Of a stretch of DNA of 24,895 nt, positions 17,401 through 23,217 are shown piece after piece (position 1 is the first letter of the stretch; every line of letters starts with the position of its first letter). The position numbers and the translations under genes are program-made. This stretch comes from Acholeplasmataceae bacterium UBA5769 (GTDB taxonomy: Bacteria; Bacillota_I; Bacilli_A; Acholeplasmatales; Acholeplasmataceae). The notes beneath the pieces are model-generated. The model had not been told where the DNA came from, ran no database searches, and saw only the letters and a program-made list of their open reading frames with translations. Location: contig DIER01000009.1 in the NCBI GenBank assembly GCA_002418725.1, forward strand, positions 1 to 24,895. Direction: 5' to 3'.

Positions 17401-18179
17401 ACTGGATCTGCAGGTTTTGTTGCGAGATATCCTTGATAAACGAGTTGATCCGCTACTACAGTACCACCCATTTCATCAAATGAAACATTATATTGTGGTA
17501 GCTCAACCCAAGATGCAGTGACATTGATGTTTTCCGCAGGCATCGTTTCCGGATAAGTACTCCATCCATTAAACGCATATCCATAACGCAACACTGTGGG
17601 TAAAACGATGGTCTGACCATATTTTACATAGACATCATCTACGTCATTGCCTCCAGCTTCATCGATGATAATTTGATACATATTACGGTCGTAATAAAGT
17701 TTTAAAACAGCTTCTCCGGATGCTGGGAGTTTCAATGTCGGTATGGCTTCTTCGCGTGAATGGTTAACACTGAAACCAACATATGTTTTAGGTGTAGCTG
17801 TTACTTCTTGATCGGTTACACCTGTAAAATCTTCGGTATCTGTTAAGGTATAACTACCATTCAGTTCTTGAAGATAATGAAGAACCTGGTAGTCTTTTGG
17901 CAAAGCCTCCCATTTGGCATGGAGTGTAATCTTCCATGAATCTCTTTTTTCAAGAGGATCAAAAGGTTGTGTGAACTCTGTATCTAAAAACCAACCTATA
18001 AACGTATATCCTTCTTTGGTTGTTGAAGGTAATCCTTCTAATAAATCGTCCATGGAGGTGATGGCGTCTATCACCGTTCCCCCGCCTGTTTTAAACATAA
18101 TTTCAACTTCAGGATTCTTTTGACATCCCACTAACGCAAAAAAGACCATCAAAAAGATGATGACAATAACTTTTCTCAC
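11478..18179 (-). CDS. Giant modular surface lipoprotein with InlB repeats and tandem Ig/OB-like modules
   Basis: The product is 2,233 aa. It starts at a GTG (18179) preceded by AGAAGG at 10 nt; an earlier ATG at 18212 would bury the signal peptide. MRKVIVIIFLMVFFALVGC is a lipoprotein signal with Cys19 as the lipidated residue. Residues 26-577 hold six InlB B-repeats (endings such as GGITLYAKW) interleaved with two MucBP-like segments (95-165 and 297-370, each ending in LKLYY). Residues 593-757 hold two OB-fold-like domains. From 759 to the end come five modules of 285-306 residues, each a short helix, an Ig-like strand region, and two OB-like domains with signatures such as IKDETGELFI, IQDHTGLLLV and IKDETGLIYV. 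Cysteine is almost absent, and there is no LPXTG or C-terminal TM segment. It is probably an adhesin or ligand-binding stalk. It is a single-gene unit, about 27% of the window. Confidence 0.9.
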   Translation of the reverse strand: MRKVIVIIFLMVFFALVGCQKNPEVEIMFKTGGGTVIDAITSMDDLLEGLPSTTKEGYTFIGWFLDTEFTQPFDPLEKRDSWKITLHAKWEALPKDYQVLHYLQELNGSYTLTDTEDFTGVTDQEVTATPKTYVGFSVNHSREEAIPTLKLPASGEAVLKLYYDRNMYQIIIDEAGGNDVDDVYVKYGQTIVLPTVLRYGYAFNGWSTYPETMPAENINVTASWVELPQYNVSFDEMGGTVVADQLVYQGYLATKPADPVKVGYAFTGWYLESASSPFSFMNPITTHLELIARYVPIEVDYTTQYYIESLDGSFVLHQSVVSQALTESTVNANVMQINGFTEDSTHNLKIGSGTVLGDGSLLLKLYYTRNTYIIQFESNANLSIQSIQGLYEEAVTKPQDPIRTGYSFVGWFSDQALLLPYVFTTMPLGGITLYAKWQGQPTNLYFNSNGGSAVSMITAPLGDVIVEPNQPAREGYSFAGWYTDSNLTQAFTTWVMPSGGITLYAKWQANTYTITFEENGGSTVLDITQGYLTEVNQPLNPTKTDYLFAGWYSDLDLQMPYTFDVMPLGGITLYAKWISEEEGLTLSFIMNLDSYTAVEVKGTVLVVSTAPYQGFYLSDGTANIYVIFDQALVEEGLSYTFDAILIFEAGVPKLAHVTNLQETSNDYPLMVEALKTIDHLNDLPQAGYQSRSVEVEGILLDQGGYVLASTVDGKFIRISPQFGLGDVSTMLEQTVTIKGVLHKYQQGWILGVYDIALIGLTDAEKIDLIKAYIDRRIASSYEGMDTFKFFNDDPWMLSSLSMTFDLEDQAFYDQAHEMFIAVLSSESLRLTINITYNQAIYPYEKIITLHPRVYHTVLDVISGEEGVTYNLQGIIVMAQINGQVYVIKDETGELFITGQLDINYGDEVAIQLTSAWMNGMMIGHVREDHYLEVLSENNALNNDATPISLETLFAQGFTSQALFGDYLEIRGFLNEQGDIEFHGEFVVGNENHHLVITPISYQGYEALFGFADLEVIVRGYLYLNEFGQPALLFTGQRQDIKLPDYTDLERVEMILTLFSKLYAGHTFKSFEVFEMLPYHPVLGGHITWSFVEGENYYDQKTKMFGYVSEPTTIKIELTITQGSANRTYVYQTVLEGPEVLTIEGFKQLPDYDYAYVEGVVCYRNPDFMIIQDHTGLLLVYASLPAAYKGDRVVLYGKVDRDYSYQENVSMYRDWWDDVTIPLVVHISERGLTPDINATPMSLIALDQMNPSSPLSYNQFIVLEGYLEFDGWYFTISSGGKEVEFEAVDEYTMHKLAKDKNSFVSIMLWVDRYGSNQWDLTYLGMQGDIGPKEYTLLEKQTMVIDYVESIWGVPLKSDHTYTLPTTYALFNATMSYTILQAYQTYLHLPTGYISPTSVPLTIPLSVFITIDSITIEHVIQVEILPIEIVEQMTIAEGKAELEKVISITGKIYATFMYDVNAYGLLIYDGSDYLIVKARSTDYFYSGTEIGQQGVFHGIMHYQNGRYMFETLSWTKSNSTLPLLSATPIALEEVTTSDHMFDPYLGQFVQISGRLERINWGYYELVVGHERIRIQTVYYQESELQPFIGYEVTLKGFMLGRSTYQESDQITLVMGYKHYDNSPNIVLKDMTDQEIADRVAEDTLRYRYDEPYVTGDYISLVTYHSLFSSSIISYSPLSHSELFVQESYRLVILHIEEDVEVEIEMTVQYGTATSTQTFVVFIKGFTYDTLDDLFDETVPFDEIDLVAIVIESQFEYAYFMIDGDVYYYEGFLGLYVDKGTLVNLHGKKSIIDGIVNYSFNVFVKEMESNETVNLIPRSMTLEDVYNIDLDVDDIRRDYLTLYGKLGYDSYLNYFYLDHNGVRIYIRHHLADYEPSSLGSTIMWYDGMAIYEMKQFIGESIYINVLFPNRYTLMDYLLVDFIGTRDDITLPMLTASEIVDVVKDKVFTYQQGKVYQSGDDLNWMTYDYLREAQITYTLVNPSAKGINIDYMKAGIVQAATIIEVIATIEVFDGVTYESVVGTVSFTVTVKPIGDSTIYDVLYGGEGKYYLTKGIVQYIYPYYFMIIKDETGLIYVELPGESAGFGVFEEGDEVEVLGMRAHYEYEDYVPVISHVVDMRVISSDHVVDKTSIQMTVEDILALDYLDPGIFNQYIRFTGTVVFSGNYWYPSYDLREDGYTNQTYDLQLWGDTYDAFNTEMNPLVGQKITAYGYLIGFEYIYQAFDWIMHVDTFVVETE
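11481..15905 (-). repeat. Five tandem ~290-residue protein modules within the giant lipoprotein
   Basis: Module starts fall at residues 759, 1044, 1333, 1625 and 1927 (bases 15905, 15050, 14183, 13307, 12401), so periods are 285, 289, 292, 302 and 306 residues. Each opens with an amphipathic helix (for example TDLERVEMILTLFSKLYAG, TDQEIADRVAEDTLRYRY, LTASEIVDVVKDKVFTYQQG). Next come an Ig-like region of about 70 residues, an OB-like domain (x-GxV, then DxTGxIxV, then GDxVxLxG), and a second OB-like domain opening with a phrase like ATPISLETL, ATPMSLIAL or ATPIALEEV. DNA identity is low, so the duplications are old. Boundaries are by eye. Confidence 0.7.
16449..18104 (-). repeat. Six InlB B-repeats (Listeria-Bacteroides repeat) in the giant lipoprotein
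   Basis: Residues about 26-90, 167-225, 229-294, 371-437, 442-507 and 510-577 follow the pattern F-x-GG, then GYxFxGWxxD, then ITLYAKW. Repeats 4-6 are the most alike and sit directly in tandem, 70-71 residues apart. Confidence 0.85.
16655..16889 (-). repeat. 25-bp identical direct repeat 210 bp apart within InlB repeats 4-6
   Basis: Bases 16655-16679 and 16865-16889 are identical. The match continues to 41 bp with only two differences. A more diverged third copy lies near 16445-16485. The spacing is exactly 70 codons, one InlB repeat, so recombination here would change repeat number without shifting the frame. Confidence 0.8.
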
Positions 18180-18239
18180 TAGACACACGCCTTCTTTCTT
18201 TTCTAGTGCCATATCATGTTGTATCGTATTTATAACTTT

Positions 18240-18267
18240 ATTATAAACGATATATTCACATAATGAA
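18240..18267 (-). promoter_or_regulatory. Promoter of the giant lipoprotein gene
   Basis: TATAAT at 18245-18240 on the minus strand, with TTCATT 16 nt upstream as a moderate -35. It sits directly after the upstream nuclease terminator and gives a leader of about 50 nt. Confidence 0.6.
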
Positions 18268-18268
18268 G

Positions 18269-18306
18269 AAAAAAAAGAAAGTGTCTTTCATGTCTAACAC
18301 TTTCTT
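18269..18306 (-). terminator. Terminator of the PD-(D/E)XK nuclease gene
   Basis: AAGAAAGTGT and ACACTTTCTT form a 10-bp stem with a 12-nt loop, then eight T residues on the minus strand, directly after the stop codon. Confidence 0.8.
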
Positions 18307-18936
18307 CTACTTATCTTGTTTCTCATGGATACTTAGATATTTCTCAATTCCTTTTTTTGCATAGGATTCATCAACATCGATTTCTACAAAACTGTAAGTC
18401 CAATTTCTTAAATGAATGCATCTTAAATAAGTGATTTCTTTTCCATAGGACTGCATATACCCTAGTCGATAAAGATTCAGTTGAAGTTTCAGGTGACTCA
18501 TGTGCAATTGGTAAGTCCTCTTGATATCACCAACCCCTAAACCATTCATCCCCTCCATGTGCATAATCATATCAAGACGACCTGCACACACCACTTTTCC
18601 TTTGTATTCAATAATGATTAATTTTTCGTTTTCAACAGCTTCAAACAGATGTTTTTTCTTTAAATACAAATAGTGATTAAATTCAACGGAAGATCCCATG
18701 ATGCCATGGAGTTCAAATTGCTCAATCTCTTCGTGGAGGGCTATACCTTTGTCAGCTGCTTGTTTTAAAACACCGGGTTCTATGTCTTTATAGGGTGAAG
18801 GTAGAACAGCTGAGATAAGCTGAGTGACGCTTGGAACTTCTACACCATCTACAATATAGGTGTGCGTTTCATCAATGTATTCCACTCTTTTTCCGTTAAT
18901 AATTTCGAGTTGATTAACACGTTCCCCTAGTAACAT
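18307..18936 (-). CDS. Stand-alone PD-(D/E)XK (RecB/Cas4-like) nuclease-superfamily protein
   Basis: The 209-aa protein has the ordered signature of the RecB-type PD-(D/E)XK fold: GIALHEEIE (64-72; His68 and nearby Glu), GRLDMI with Asp122, GDIKR with Asp137-x-Lys139, and QLNLY with Gln152 and Tyr156 (QxxxY motif). That is the full catalytic set, so it should be an active DNA exonuclease or endonuclease. The N-terminal segment (GKRVEYIDETHTYIVDGVEV, PSVTQLIS) resembles phage and bacterial single-domain exonucleases. No four-cysteine Fe-S set is present, so it is not a Cas4 or AddB type. GGGAGGG lies just before the ATG, and a TATAAT at 18967-18972 is a plausible -10. It is a single gene, with no phage, CRISPR or helicase genes nearby. 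The cellular role is unknown. Confidence 0.78.
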   Translation of the reverse strand: MLLGERVNQLEIINGKRVEYIDETHTYIVDGVEVPSVTQLISAVLPSPYKDIEPGVLKQAADKGIALHEEIEQFELHGIMGSSVEFNHYLYLKKKHLFEAVENEKLIIIEYKGKVVCAGRLDMIMHMEGMNGLGVGDIKRTYQLHMSHLKLQLNLYRLGYMQSYGKEITYLRCIHLRNWTYSFVEIDVDESYAKKGIEKYLSIHEKQDK

Positions 18937-19005
18937 CGTTTTCCCTCCCTTATAGACTCTGTTCTTATTATATGATATTTTGATCTCTATAAGGTCTTAT
19001 GATAC

Positions 19006-19040
19006 AAAAAAGGTGGTCTTTTGTGAAGATCACCTTTTTT
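19006..19040 (-). terminator. Terminator of the padR-DUF4097 operon
   Basis: On the minus strand AAAAAGGTGATCTT pairs with AAGACCACCTTTTT (one mismatch) around CACA, with a T-run. A-rich and T-rich flanks would let it act in both directions. Confidence 0.82.
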
Positions 19041-19044
19041 GATT

Positions 19045-19998
19045 TTATGGTTTAATCGAGATTTCTCCCGAGAGTGTTGTTCCTTTAAGTAAGGTTACAT
19101 CTCTTTTTTCATTGTTTCTAATGACTAAATCACCAGAAACCGATTTGAACACGATCGTCTTCGGATAGAATTCTTCGCCTTTGACATCACCGCTAACCAC
19201 ATGAAACTCAGCTGCACCAACTTCTGAATCTTGCCATTTGATGTCACCGCTTACCGTATTGGCGTGAACTTTTTCTTTTATGTTGATGTATGCCATATCT
19301 AAATCACCATTAACAAAGGATAAATCCGCTTCATCTGAGGTCACGTGTGACAAATGAAAATCACCGCTGACTGTATTAAGTTTCATTTGTTTAAGTGTAG
19401 CACAGGAGAGATCAAGATCTCCCGAAGTCGTTGAGAGTTTGAAATTTTCTGCTTGAAGGTATGTTATCTTGATATCTGAACTGACCGTCTTAAGCGTACA
19501 AGCGCTGATATCAACACGTTTTGGCAACTCTAAAACGAATGATACGTCTTCTTTGCTTATCCGCATAAAGATCAATCCCTTGGACTTTGGTGCTTCAAGG
19601 CGAAGTTCACCTTGATCATAGGTAAATGTATAATCTTCTAGTTTCCCGTGTCCCTTTGCATAAAGATGAGCATTGTCATCCTCTGAGGATTGGACAATAA
19701 GATCTTCTGATACAAGGTTGATCATGACTTGATAAGATGGATCATTAATCTTTAAACTTTTCCACAGTGTATAATCCTCATGAACAACTTTCGTTTCTTC
19801 TTGTGAGCACTGCGCTGATAGTTCTTTTGCCAGTTCTTTGGGATCTCCAAACCGAGACTGAATATCTTCTTCTGCTAAACCTTCTCTTAAAGCTTCTTGA
19901 ATCATTTCTTCGTGATCTTTGATGATGTCATCAATCTCACTTTGATTCATTTTTCTCTTGATTAATTCGTTCTTTAAATCTTCTAAAAATGTCTTCAT
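19045..19998 (-). CDS. HAAS (DUF1700)-DUF4097 protein
   Basis: The 317-aa protein has an N-terminal HAAS/DUF1700-type helical segment (about 1-66: LEDLKNELIKRKMNQSEIDD, then SRFGDPKELAKEL), which in this family accompanies PadR regulators. From about 90 on it is a DUF4097 beta-helix-like adhesin fold, with rungs marked by VSSDIKI, TTSGDLDLS, TVSGDFHLS, FVNGDLDMA, TVSGDIKW, VVSGDVKG, SVSGDLVI and TLSGEISI roughly every 20 residues. No signal peptide or membrane segment is visible, so it appears cytoplasmic or peripherally attached. The ATG at 19998 has GGGAGG 8 nt upstream and lies 62 nt inside padR in another frame; the longer in-frame extension to 20040 has no comparable site. It is probably controlled by the cotranscribed PadR. 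Biochemical function is unknown. Confidence 0.85.
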   Translation of the reverse strand: MKTFLEDLKNELIKRKMNQSEIDDIIKDHEEMIQEALREGLAEEDIQSRFGDPKELAKELSAQCSQEETKVVHEDYTLWKSLKINDPSYQVMINLVSEDLIVQSSEDDNAHLYAKGHGKLEDYTFTYDQGELRLEAPKSKGLIFMRISKEDVSFVLELPKRVDISACTLKTVSSDIKITYLQAENFKLSTTSGDLDLSCATLKQMKLNTVSGDFHLSHVTSDEADLSFVNGDLDMAYINIKEKVHANTVSGDIKWQDSEVGAAEFHVVSGDVKGEEFYPKTIVFKSVSGDLVIRNNEKRDVTLLKGTTLSGEISIKP

Positions 19999-20317
19999 TC
20001 TTTTTACCTCCCTGGTTAATAATTTGATAGACTCCTCCAATAAAGGAATCCCATTCTTCTCTGAGTGATAAATAATAGATAAATCCTTTTTCTGTCATTT
20101 GATAGTATTTTCTAGGTGCACCTTCAGATGATTCGACCAAATATGTTTCGAAATAGGCCTCACTGGTGAGTCTTCTTAAAATCGGGTAAATGGTATTTTC
20201 ACTCACATCGATATAGTCTGATAACTTACTGATAATCTCATAACCATAGTTATCTTTTTCAACAAGGATTGATAAGACACATAATTCGATGATTCCTCGT
20301 TTAAATTGTGCATTCAT
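19937..20317 (-). CDS. PadR-family transcriptional regulator
   Basis: The 126-aa winged-helix regulator has the classic PadR core: FKRGIIELCVLSILVEKDNY, GYEIISKLSDY, then ENTIYPILRRLTSEAYFETY and the wing GAPRKYYQMTEKG, ending in a dimerisation helix (LREEWDSFIGGVYQIIN). It is about 15-20 residues longer than a minimal PadR; the extra basic tail is encoded in the region shared with the next gene. AGGAGGG lies 5 nt before the ATG at 20317. A strong promoter lies directly upstream. PadR proteins of this arrangement usually repress their own operon, often in response to envelope-active compounds; the inducer here is unknown. Confidence 0.92.
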   Translation of the reverse strand: MNAQFKRGIIELCVLSILVEKDNYGYEIISKLSDYIDVSENTIYPILRRLTSEAYFETYLVESSEGAPRKYYQMTEKGFIYYLSLREEWDSFIGGVYQIINQGGKKNEDIFRRFKERINQEKNESK

Positions 20318-20337
20318 GATATCCCTCCTATGTACCA

Positions 20338-20366
20338 ATTATAACACAGTACTATACGTTACACAA
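20338..20366 (-). promoter_or_regulatory. Promoter of the padR operon
   Basis: TTGTGT (20366-20361), a 17-nt spacer, and TATAAT (20343-20338) on the minus strand, with a TGn extended -10. The expected transcript start is only ~15 nt from the ATG. An autorepressing PadR would be expected to bind here, but no clean palindrome was seen. Confidence 0.72.
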
Positions 20367-20394
20367 TACCTAAATATCATTTTATAGTCGTGAT

Positions 20395-20417
20395 AAAAAA
20401 AGAGCTCATAGAGCGCT
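20395..20417 (-). terminator. Terminator of the NTase-GNAT/galM operon
   Basis: On the minus strand AGCGCTC pairs with GAGCTCT (one mismatch) around TAT, followed by seven T residues. It lies just after galM. Confidence 0.65.
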
Positions 20418-20429
20418 TGATTTTCCTTT

Positions 20430-21449
20430 TTATGATTTTGTTGGTTTAGAAAACTTAAATAGCATGTATTTGTGGTAGGTTTCGCCTTTTCTTAAGATAC
20501 CATCATTCATATCTTTATAATGAATTCCACCCGGTTCGTACTCACACTCTAGCGTTAGAGATGAGCGAACACCATTGCCGTAAATGTTTGGTAATCGATC
20601 AGGAGATGGTATGTTATGCGCAAACACAATAACCGCTGGATAATCAGACATCAGTTCGAGTTGAACATCCTTTTTAGAACCGACTAAAACAGCTTTTCCC
20701 ACTTTTTTATCGAAAATCCACGCGTGATCAAAACCACCGATAGGCGTTTCTGTTAATGCACTGATTTTATCCTCAATAGATTCAAGTTTTCTTAAATCAA
20801 AAGGGGTCTGTTTAACAGTCGATTTCTTTAATGGTACTAAATTAGCATCAAGTTCAACATAGGAAGATGCATCTATCTTTAAACTATGCGTATTGATTGT
20901 TCCTTCTCCATCTAAATTAAAATACATATGGTTCGTGATGCTGCAAAGGGTATCGTGGGTTGATTCAGCATGATAATCGATACGGACTTCGTTTTGATTC
21001 GTGACTGTGTAGGTAACAAATAGCGTTAATTCCCCAGGATAGTCTTCTTCACCATCGGGATCAACTATCTTAAAAACAACATCACTGGATGCTTCGTCAT
21101 CATGGGTTGATACAAGTTCAAAATGACGATAACTATAGCCATTTTTCCCACCATGAAGTTTCGTGTTTTCCCCGCGAAATGGTTTAACAGGATAAGGTCT
21201 TCCATCAATCTCATATGAGGGTGCAATCAAACGACCTGCTGTTCTTCCTACCGTTTTGCCATAATAAAATTGTGCACTTAAAAAAGCATTTAAATCATCG
21301 GGTCTAACCGTTATTTCCCTGCCATTAAACTTTAGCGAGTATACAGAAGCTCCGTAACTCAAAAGGGTTAACTCGATATCTTTACGTGAAACCACGACAC
21401 GGTCAATGTGTCCTACTTCTGTTAATATGTTTGATTCAATGTTGATCAT
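20430..21449 (-). CDS. galM: Aldose 1-epimerase (mutarotase)
   Basis: It interconverts alpha and beta anomers of galactose, glucose or related hexoses in the cytoplasm. Its 339 aa is the usual length. Catalytic and binding landmarks of the GalM fold are visible: GRTAGRL (68-74), LHGG with His99, NHMYFNLDG (173-181) with His174 as the likely general acid, GGFDHAWI (238-245) with Asp241, and LECEYEPGG (300-308) with Glu301 as the likely general base. AAGGAG lies before the ATG at 21449, 33 nt after the end of the NTase-GNAT gene, so the two are probably cotranscribed. The family also includes epimerases for other sugars, so the exact substrate is unproven. Confidence 0.92.
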   Translation of the reverse strand: MINIESNILTEVGHIDRVVVSRKDIELTLLSYGASVYSLKFNGREITVRPDDLNAFLSAQFYYGKTVGRTAGRLIAPSYEIDGRPYPVKPFRGENTKLHGGKNGYSYRHFELVSTHDDEASSDVVFKIVDPDGEEDYPGELTLFVTYTVTNQNEVRIDYHAESTHDTLCSITNHMYFNLDGEGTINTHSLKIDASSYVELDANLVPLKKSTVKQTPFDLRKLESIEDKISALTETPIGGFDHAWIFDKKVGKAVLVGSKKDVQLELMSDYPAVIVFAHNIPSPDRLPNIYGNGVRSSLTLECEYEPGGIHYKDMNDGILRKGETYHKYMLFKFSKPTKS

Positions 21450-21482
21450 GTTATATGTCTCCTTGTCATTTTGTATTCCTAT

Positions 21483-22481
21483 TTATGTGCGATGAATCCA
21501 ATAACGCTCAACCAGATTACCATCTTCTTCAGCGTAATCGTTTTCCTTTATACCACCTGCATGTAGAATGGTTCTTCTGGATGCTTCATTGTCTAAGTTA
21601 CAGGTAATAAGCACAGGATTTATGCCTAGCACATCACACTCGAGAAGCCCTAATCTGAGTTGTTCATGGGCATATTTTTTCCCTCTCTCATCAGGATGTA
21701 TGGAGTAACCTATGTGTCCTCCGTGCAACAAAAGTGCTTCATCAAGCTCGTGTCTTAAATGTAGTATGCCCACCATCTTTAAATCTGATTTACGCAGACA
21801 GATAAAAGATGATGAAACAACACGGTTTAAAGGTAAGGTTTCTTTTGTTAAAAACAGTTTAAGATACGAAAGCCACGCTTCAATATCATCATAACTACTG
21901 AGACCACACCCTCCGTGCAAAGATTCATCTTTATCGATAAAAGCTTTTCGAAACGATGCAATCTGAGGGATGTCTTCTTGGCTCGGTGTCTTGAGGATGA
22001 TATCAAATGTCTGCATCATGTTTAACTTATCTTCTATCAACTTAACACGATCGTATCGTTTCATGAGTCGGTAATACGTAAGCCATTTTGATACATCCGA
22101 TATATATATTTTTTGATTTTTTAAAAACGTGTAATCACAAGATTTCTTTTCTTCTAGTGGAAAATGGTAAACGACACCTTCTGATATAAACGATAAGTTT
22201 GCCATCACATCAACATGAACACCATCAATCTCATACGATCTAAAAAAAGCAGATTGATCAGTTTCATGGGTAATCTCCTTCATTGAGTGAGCAATACTAC
22301 TCATCAAATGATCGACTTTCATCGCATCAGACATCGGTATCATCATATCTAAATCATGAAAGTCTTCTATATACCCTCTTAAAAAAAGCATCGCGCTCCC
22401 GCCTAATTGCCAAGTCACTTTATTCATTTCAAACAGGTGTGCAAGTTTAATGAGCACGTTAAGTTTTGTTTGTTTAGTCAT
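21483..22481 (-). CDS. Nucleotidyltransferase-like domain fused to GNAT N-acetyltransferase
   Basis: This 332-aa protein joins two domains. Residues ~1-160 resemble a small nucleotidyltransferase (MNT/DUF6036-like): LGGSAMLFLRG with Gly27-Gly28-Ser29, then DLD (Asp43 and Asp45), and VHVDVMAN with Asp91 as the third acidic residue. Residues ~164-330 are a GNAT acetyltransferase with motif A IGYSIHPDERGKKYAHEQL (acetyl-CoA loop ERGKKYA) and a final LDNEASRRTILHAGG helix. Such fusions could modify small molecules or proteins. A link to aminoglycoside or lincosamide inactivation is possible but unproven. I chose the ATG at 22481 (GGAG 6 nt upstream) over 22493. It shares a transcript with galM. 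Confidence 0.75.
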   Translation of the reverse strand: MTKQTKLNVLIKLAHLFEMNKVTWQLGGSAMLFLRGYIEDFHDLDMMIPMSDAMKVDHLMSSIAHSMKEITHETDQSAFFRSYEIDGVHVDVMANLSFISEGVVYHFPLEEKKSCDYTFLKNQKIYISDVSKWLTYYRLMKRYDRVKLIEDKLNMMQTFDIILKTPSQEDIPQIASFRKAFIDKDESLHGGCGLSSYDDIEAWLSYLKLFLTKETLPLNRVVSSSFICLRKSDLKMVGILHLRHELDEALLLHGGHIGYSIHPDERGKKYAHEQLRLGLLECDVLGINPVLITCNLDNEASRRTILHAGGIKENDYAEEDGNLVERYWIHRT

Positions 22482-22518
22482 AGAAATCTCCATGATTCAT
22501 GTTTACGTAGACAATCCA

Positions 22519-22527
22519 ATTATAGCA
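22519..22527 (-). promoter_or_regulatory. Extended -10 promoter of the NTase-GNAT gene
   Basis: TGCTATAAT on the minus strand, about 40 nt upstream of the start. No clear -35 box; the TGn extension may compensate. Confidence 0.6.
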
Positions 22528-22556
22528 TGTCTATCTCAGCTAAAGCCACCTAAAAT

Positions 22557-22590
22557 GAAAAAGGTCATGTTACGAAATAACATCACCTTT
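22557..22590 (-). terminator. Terminator of the DUF4256 gene
   Basis: AAAGGTGATGTTA pairs with TAACATGACCTTT (one mismatch) around TTTCG on the minus strand, followed by T residues. Confidence 0.82.
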
Positions 22591-22596
22591 AGTGCT

Positions 22597-23133
22597 TCAA
22601 TTTAACACAAAATAGCCGCGAAAACCTCTTGAACCGTAATATGAATCTGCACCGTTATGATAAATGAACGTTCTACCATAACGCTTATCCCCAAAAAGTG
22701 CACCACCTAATTTTCTCAATTCAGCTGGTGTTTCAATCCAACTCGAAGTTTTTAAATCGAAATCATCCATAGCTTGCATGGCAAGATACAATGTTTCATC
22801 AACAAGCTTTATGCCCATGGCTTTGGCTAACATGTGTGCGGATGTTTCTGGTGGGAATTTTTTTCGACTTAATCTGGCTTCTTCATCGTAACAACAACTT
22901 AATCTGCCTTTAGGTGTTTCTTTGGATGCATCCATCACATAGAGTTGATCGTTGATTAAGAATATATCTGGTTCGCCGCCACTCTGTTCCATCTGTAACA
23001 TTTTTTCTAGCACATCTTTATGGTTTAATTTCGCATCGATTTGATCCCATGTTAAACCCGGATGTCTTTTCATGTTTCTTTGAAATCGTTCTTTAAAGAT
23101 TTCCTTGAATTCATTTATTTGATTTAAACCCAT
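22597..23133 (-). CDS. DUF4256 family protein
   Basis: The 178-aa cytoplasmic protein matches the DUF4256 family along its length: FKEIFKERFQRNMKRHPGL at the N-terminus, then GGEPDIFLIN, FDLKTSSWIETPAELRKLGG and RRFG-like DKRYGRTFIYHNGADSYYG with a terminal RGFRGYFVLN. The function of the family is not known. The highly conserved C-terminal aromatic and Gly-rich stretch and the central DxSKETP region look like a ligand site, but no catalytic motif is recognisable. The ATG at 23133 has GAGGTG about 6 nt upstream, better than the in-frame start at 23142. It is a single-gene unit with its own promoter and terminator, between an XRE regulator and the NTase-GNAT gene. Confidence 0.85.
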   Translation of the reverse strand: MGLNQINEFKEIFKERFQRNMKRHPGLTWDQIDAKLNHKDVLEKMLQMEQSGGEPDIFLINDQLYVMDASKETPKGRLSCCYDEEARLSRKKFPPETSAHMLAKAMGIKLVDETLYLAMQAMDDFDLKTSSWIETPAELRKLGGALFGDKRYGRTFIYHNGADSYYGSRGFRGYFVLN

Positions 23134-23163
23134 TACAAACACCTCTATCCATCTATCATCCTC

Positions 23164-23192
23164 ATTATATCAAATGGGGTTAGGTGATGAAA
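23164..23192 (-). promoter_or_regulatory. Promoter of the DUF4256 gene
   Basis: TTTCAT (23192-23187), a 17-nt spacer, and TATAAT (23169-23164) with a TGn extension, on the minus strand. It lies in the 84-bp gap after the XRE gene, where no terminator was seen, so some read-through from that gene is likely. Confidence 0.6.
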
Positions 23193-23217
23193 GAAATAAG
23201 ATTTCACATAACTTAAC

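Noticed and set aside
12937..18123. Several plus-strand ORFs of 60-82 codons across the giant lipoprotein gene
   Set aside because: Low-complexity shadow frames antisense to a long gene with a clear start, repeats and terminator; no supporting signals.
11478..18179. The giant protein as an LPXTG or other sortase-anchored adhesin
   Set aside because: The C-terminus ends in VETE with no LPXTG, hydrophobic segment or basic tail; anchoring is by the N-terminal lipobox.
18307..18936. The PD-(D/E)XK protein as a CRISPR Cas4
   Set aside because: No cysteine set for the Cas4 iron-sulfur cluster and no CRISPR array or cas gene in the window.
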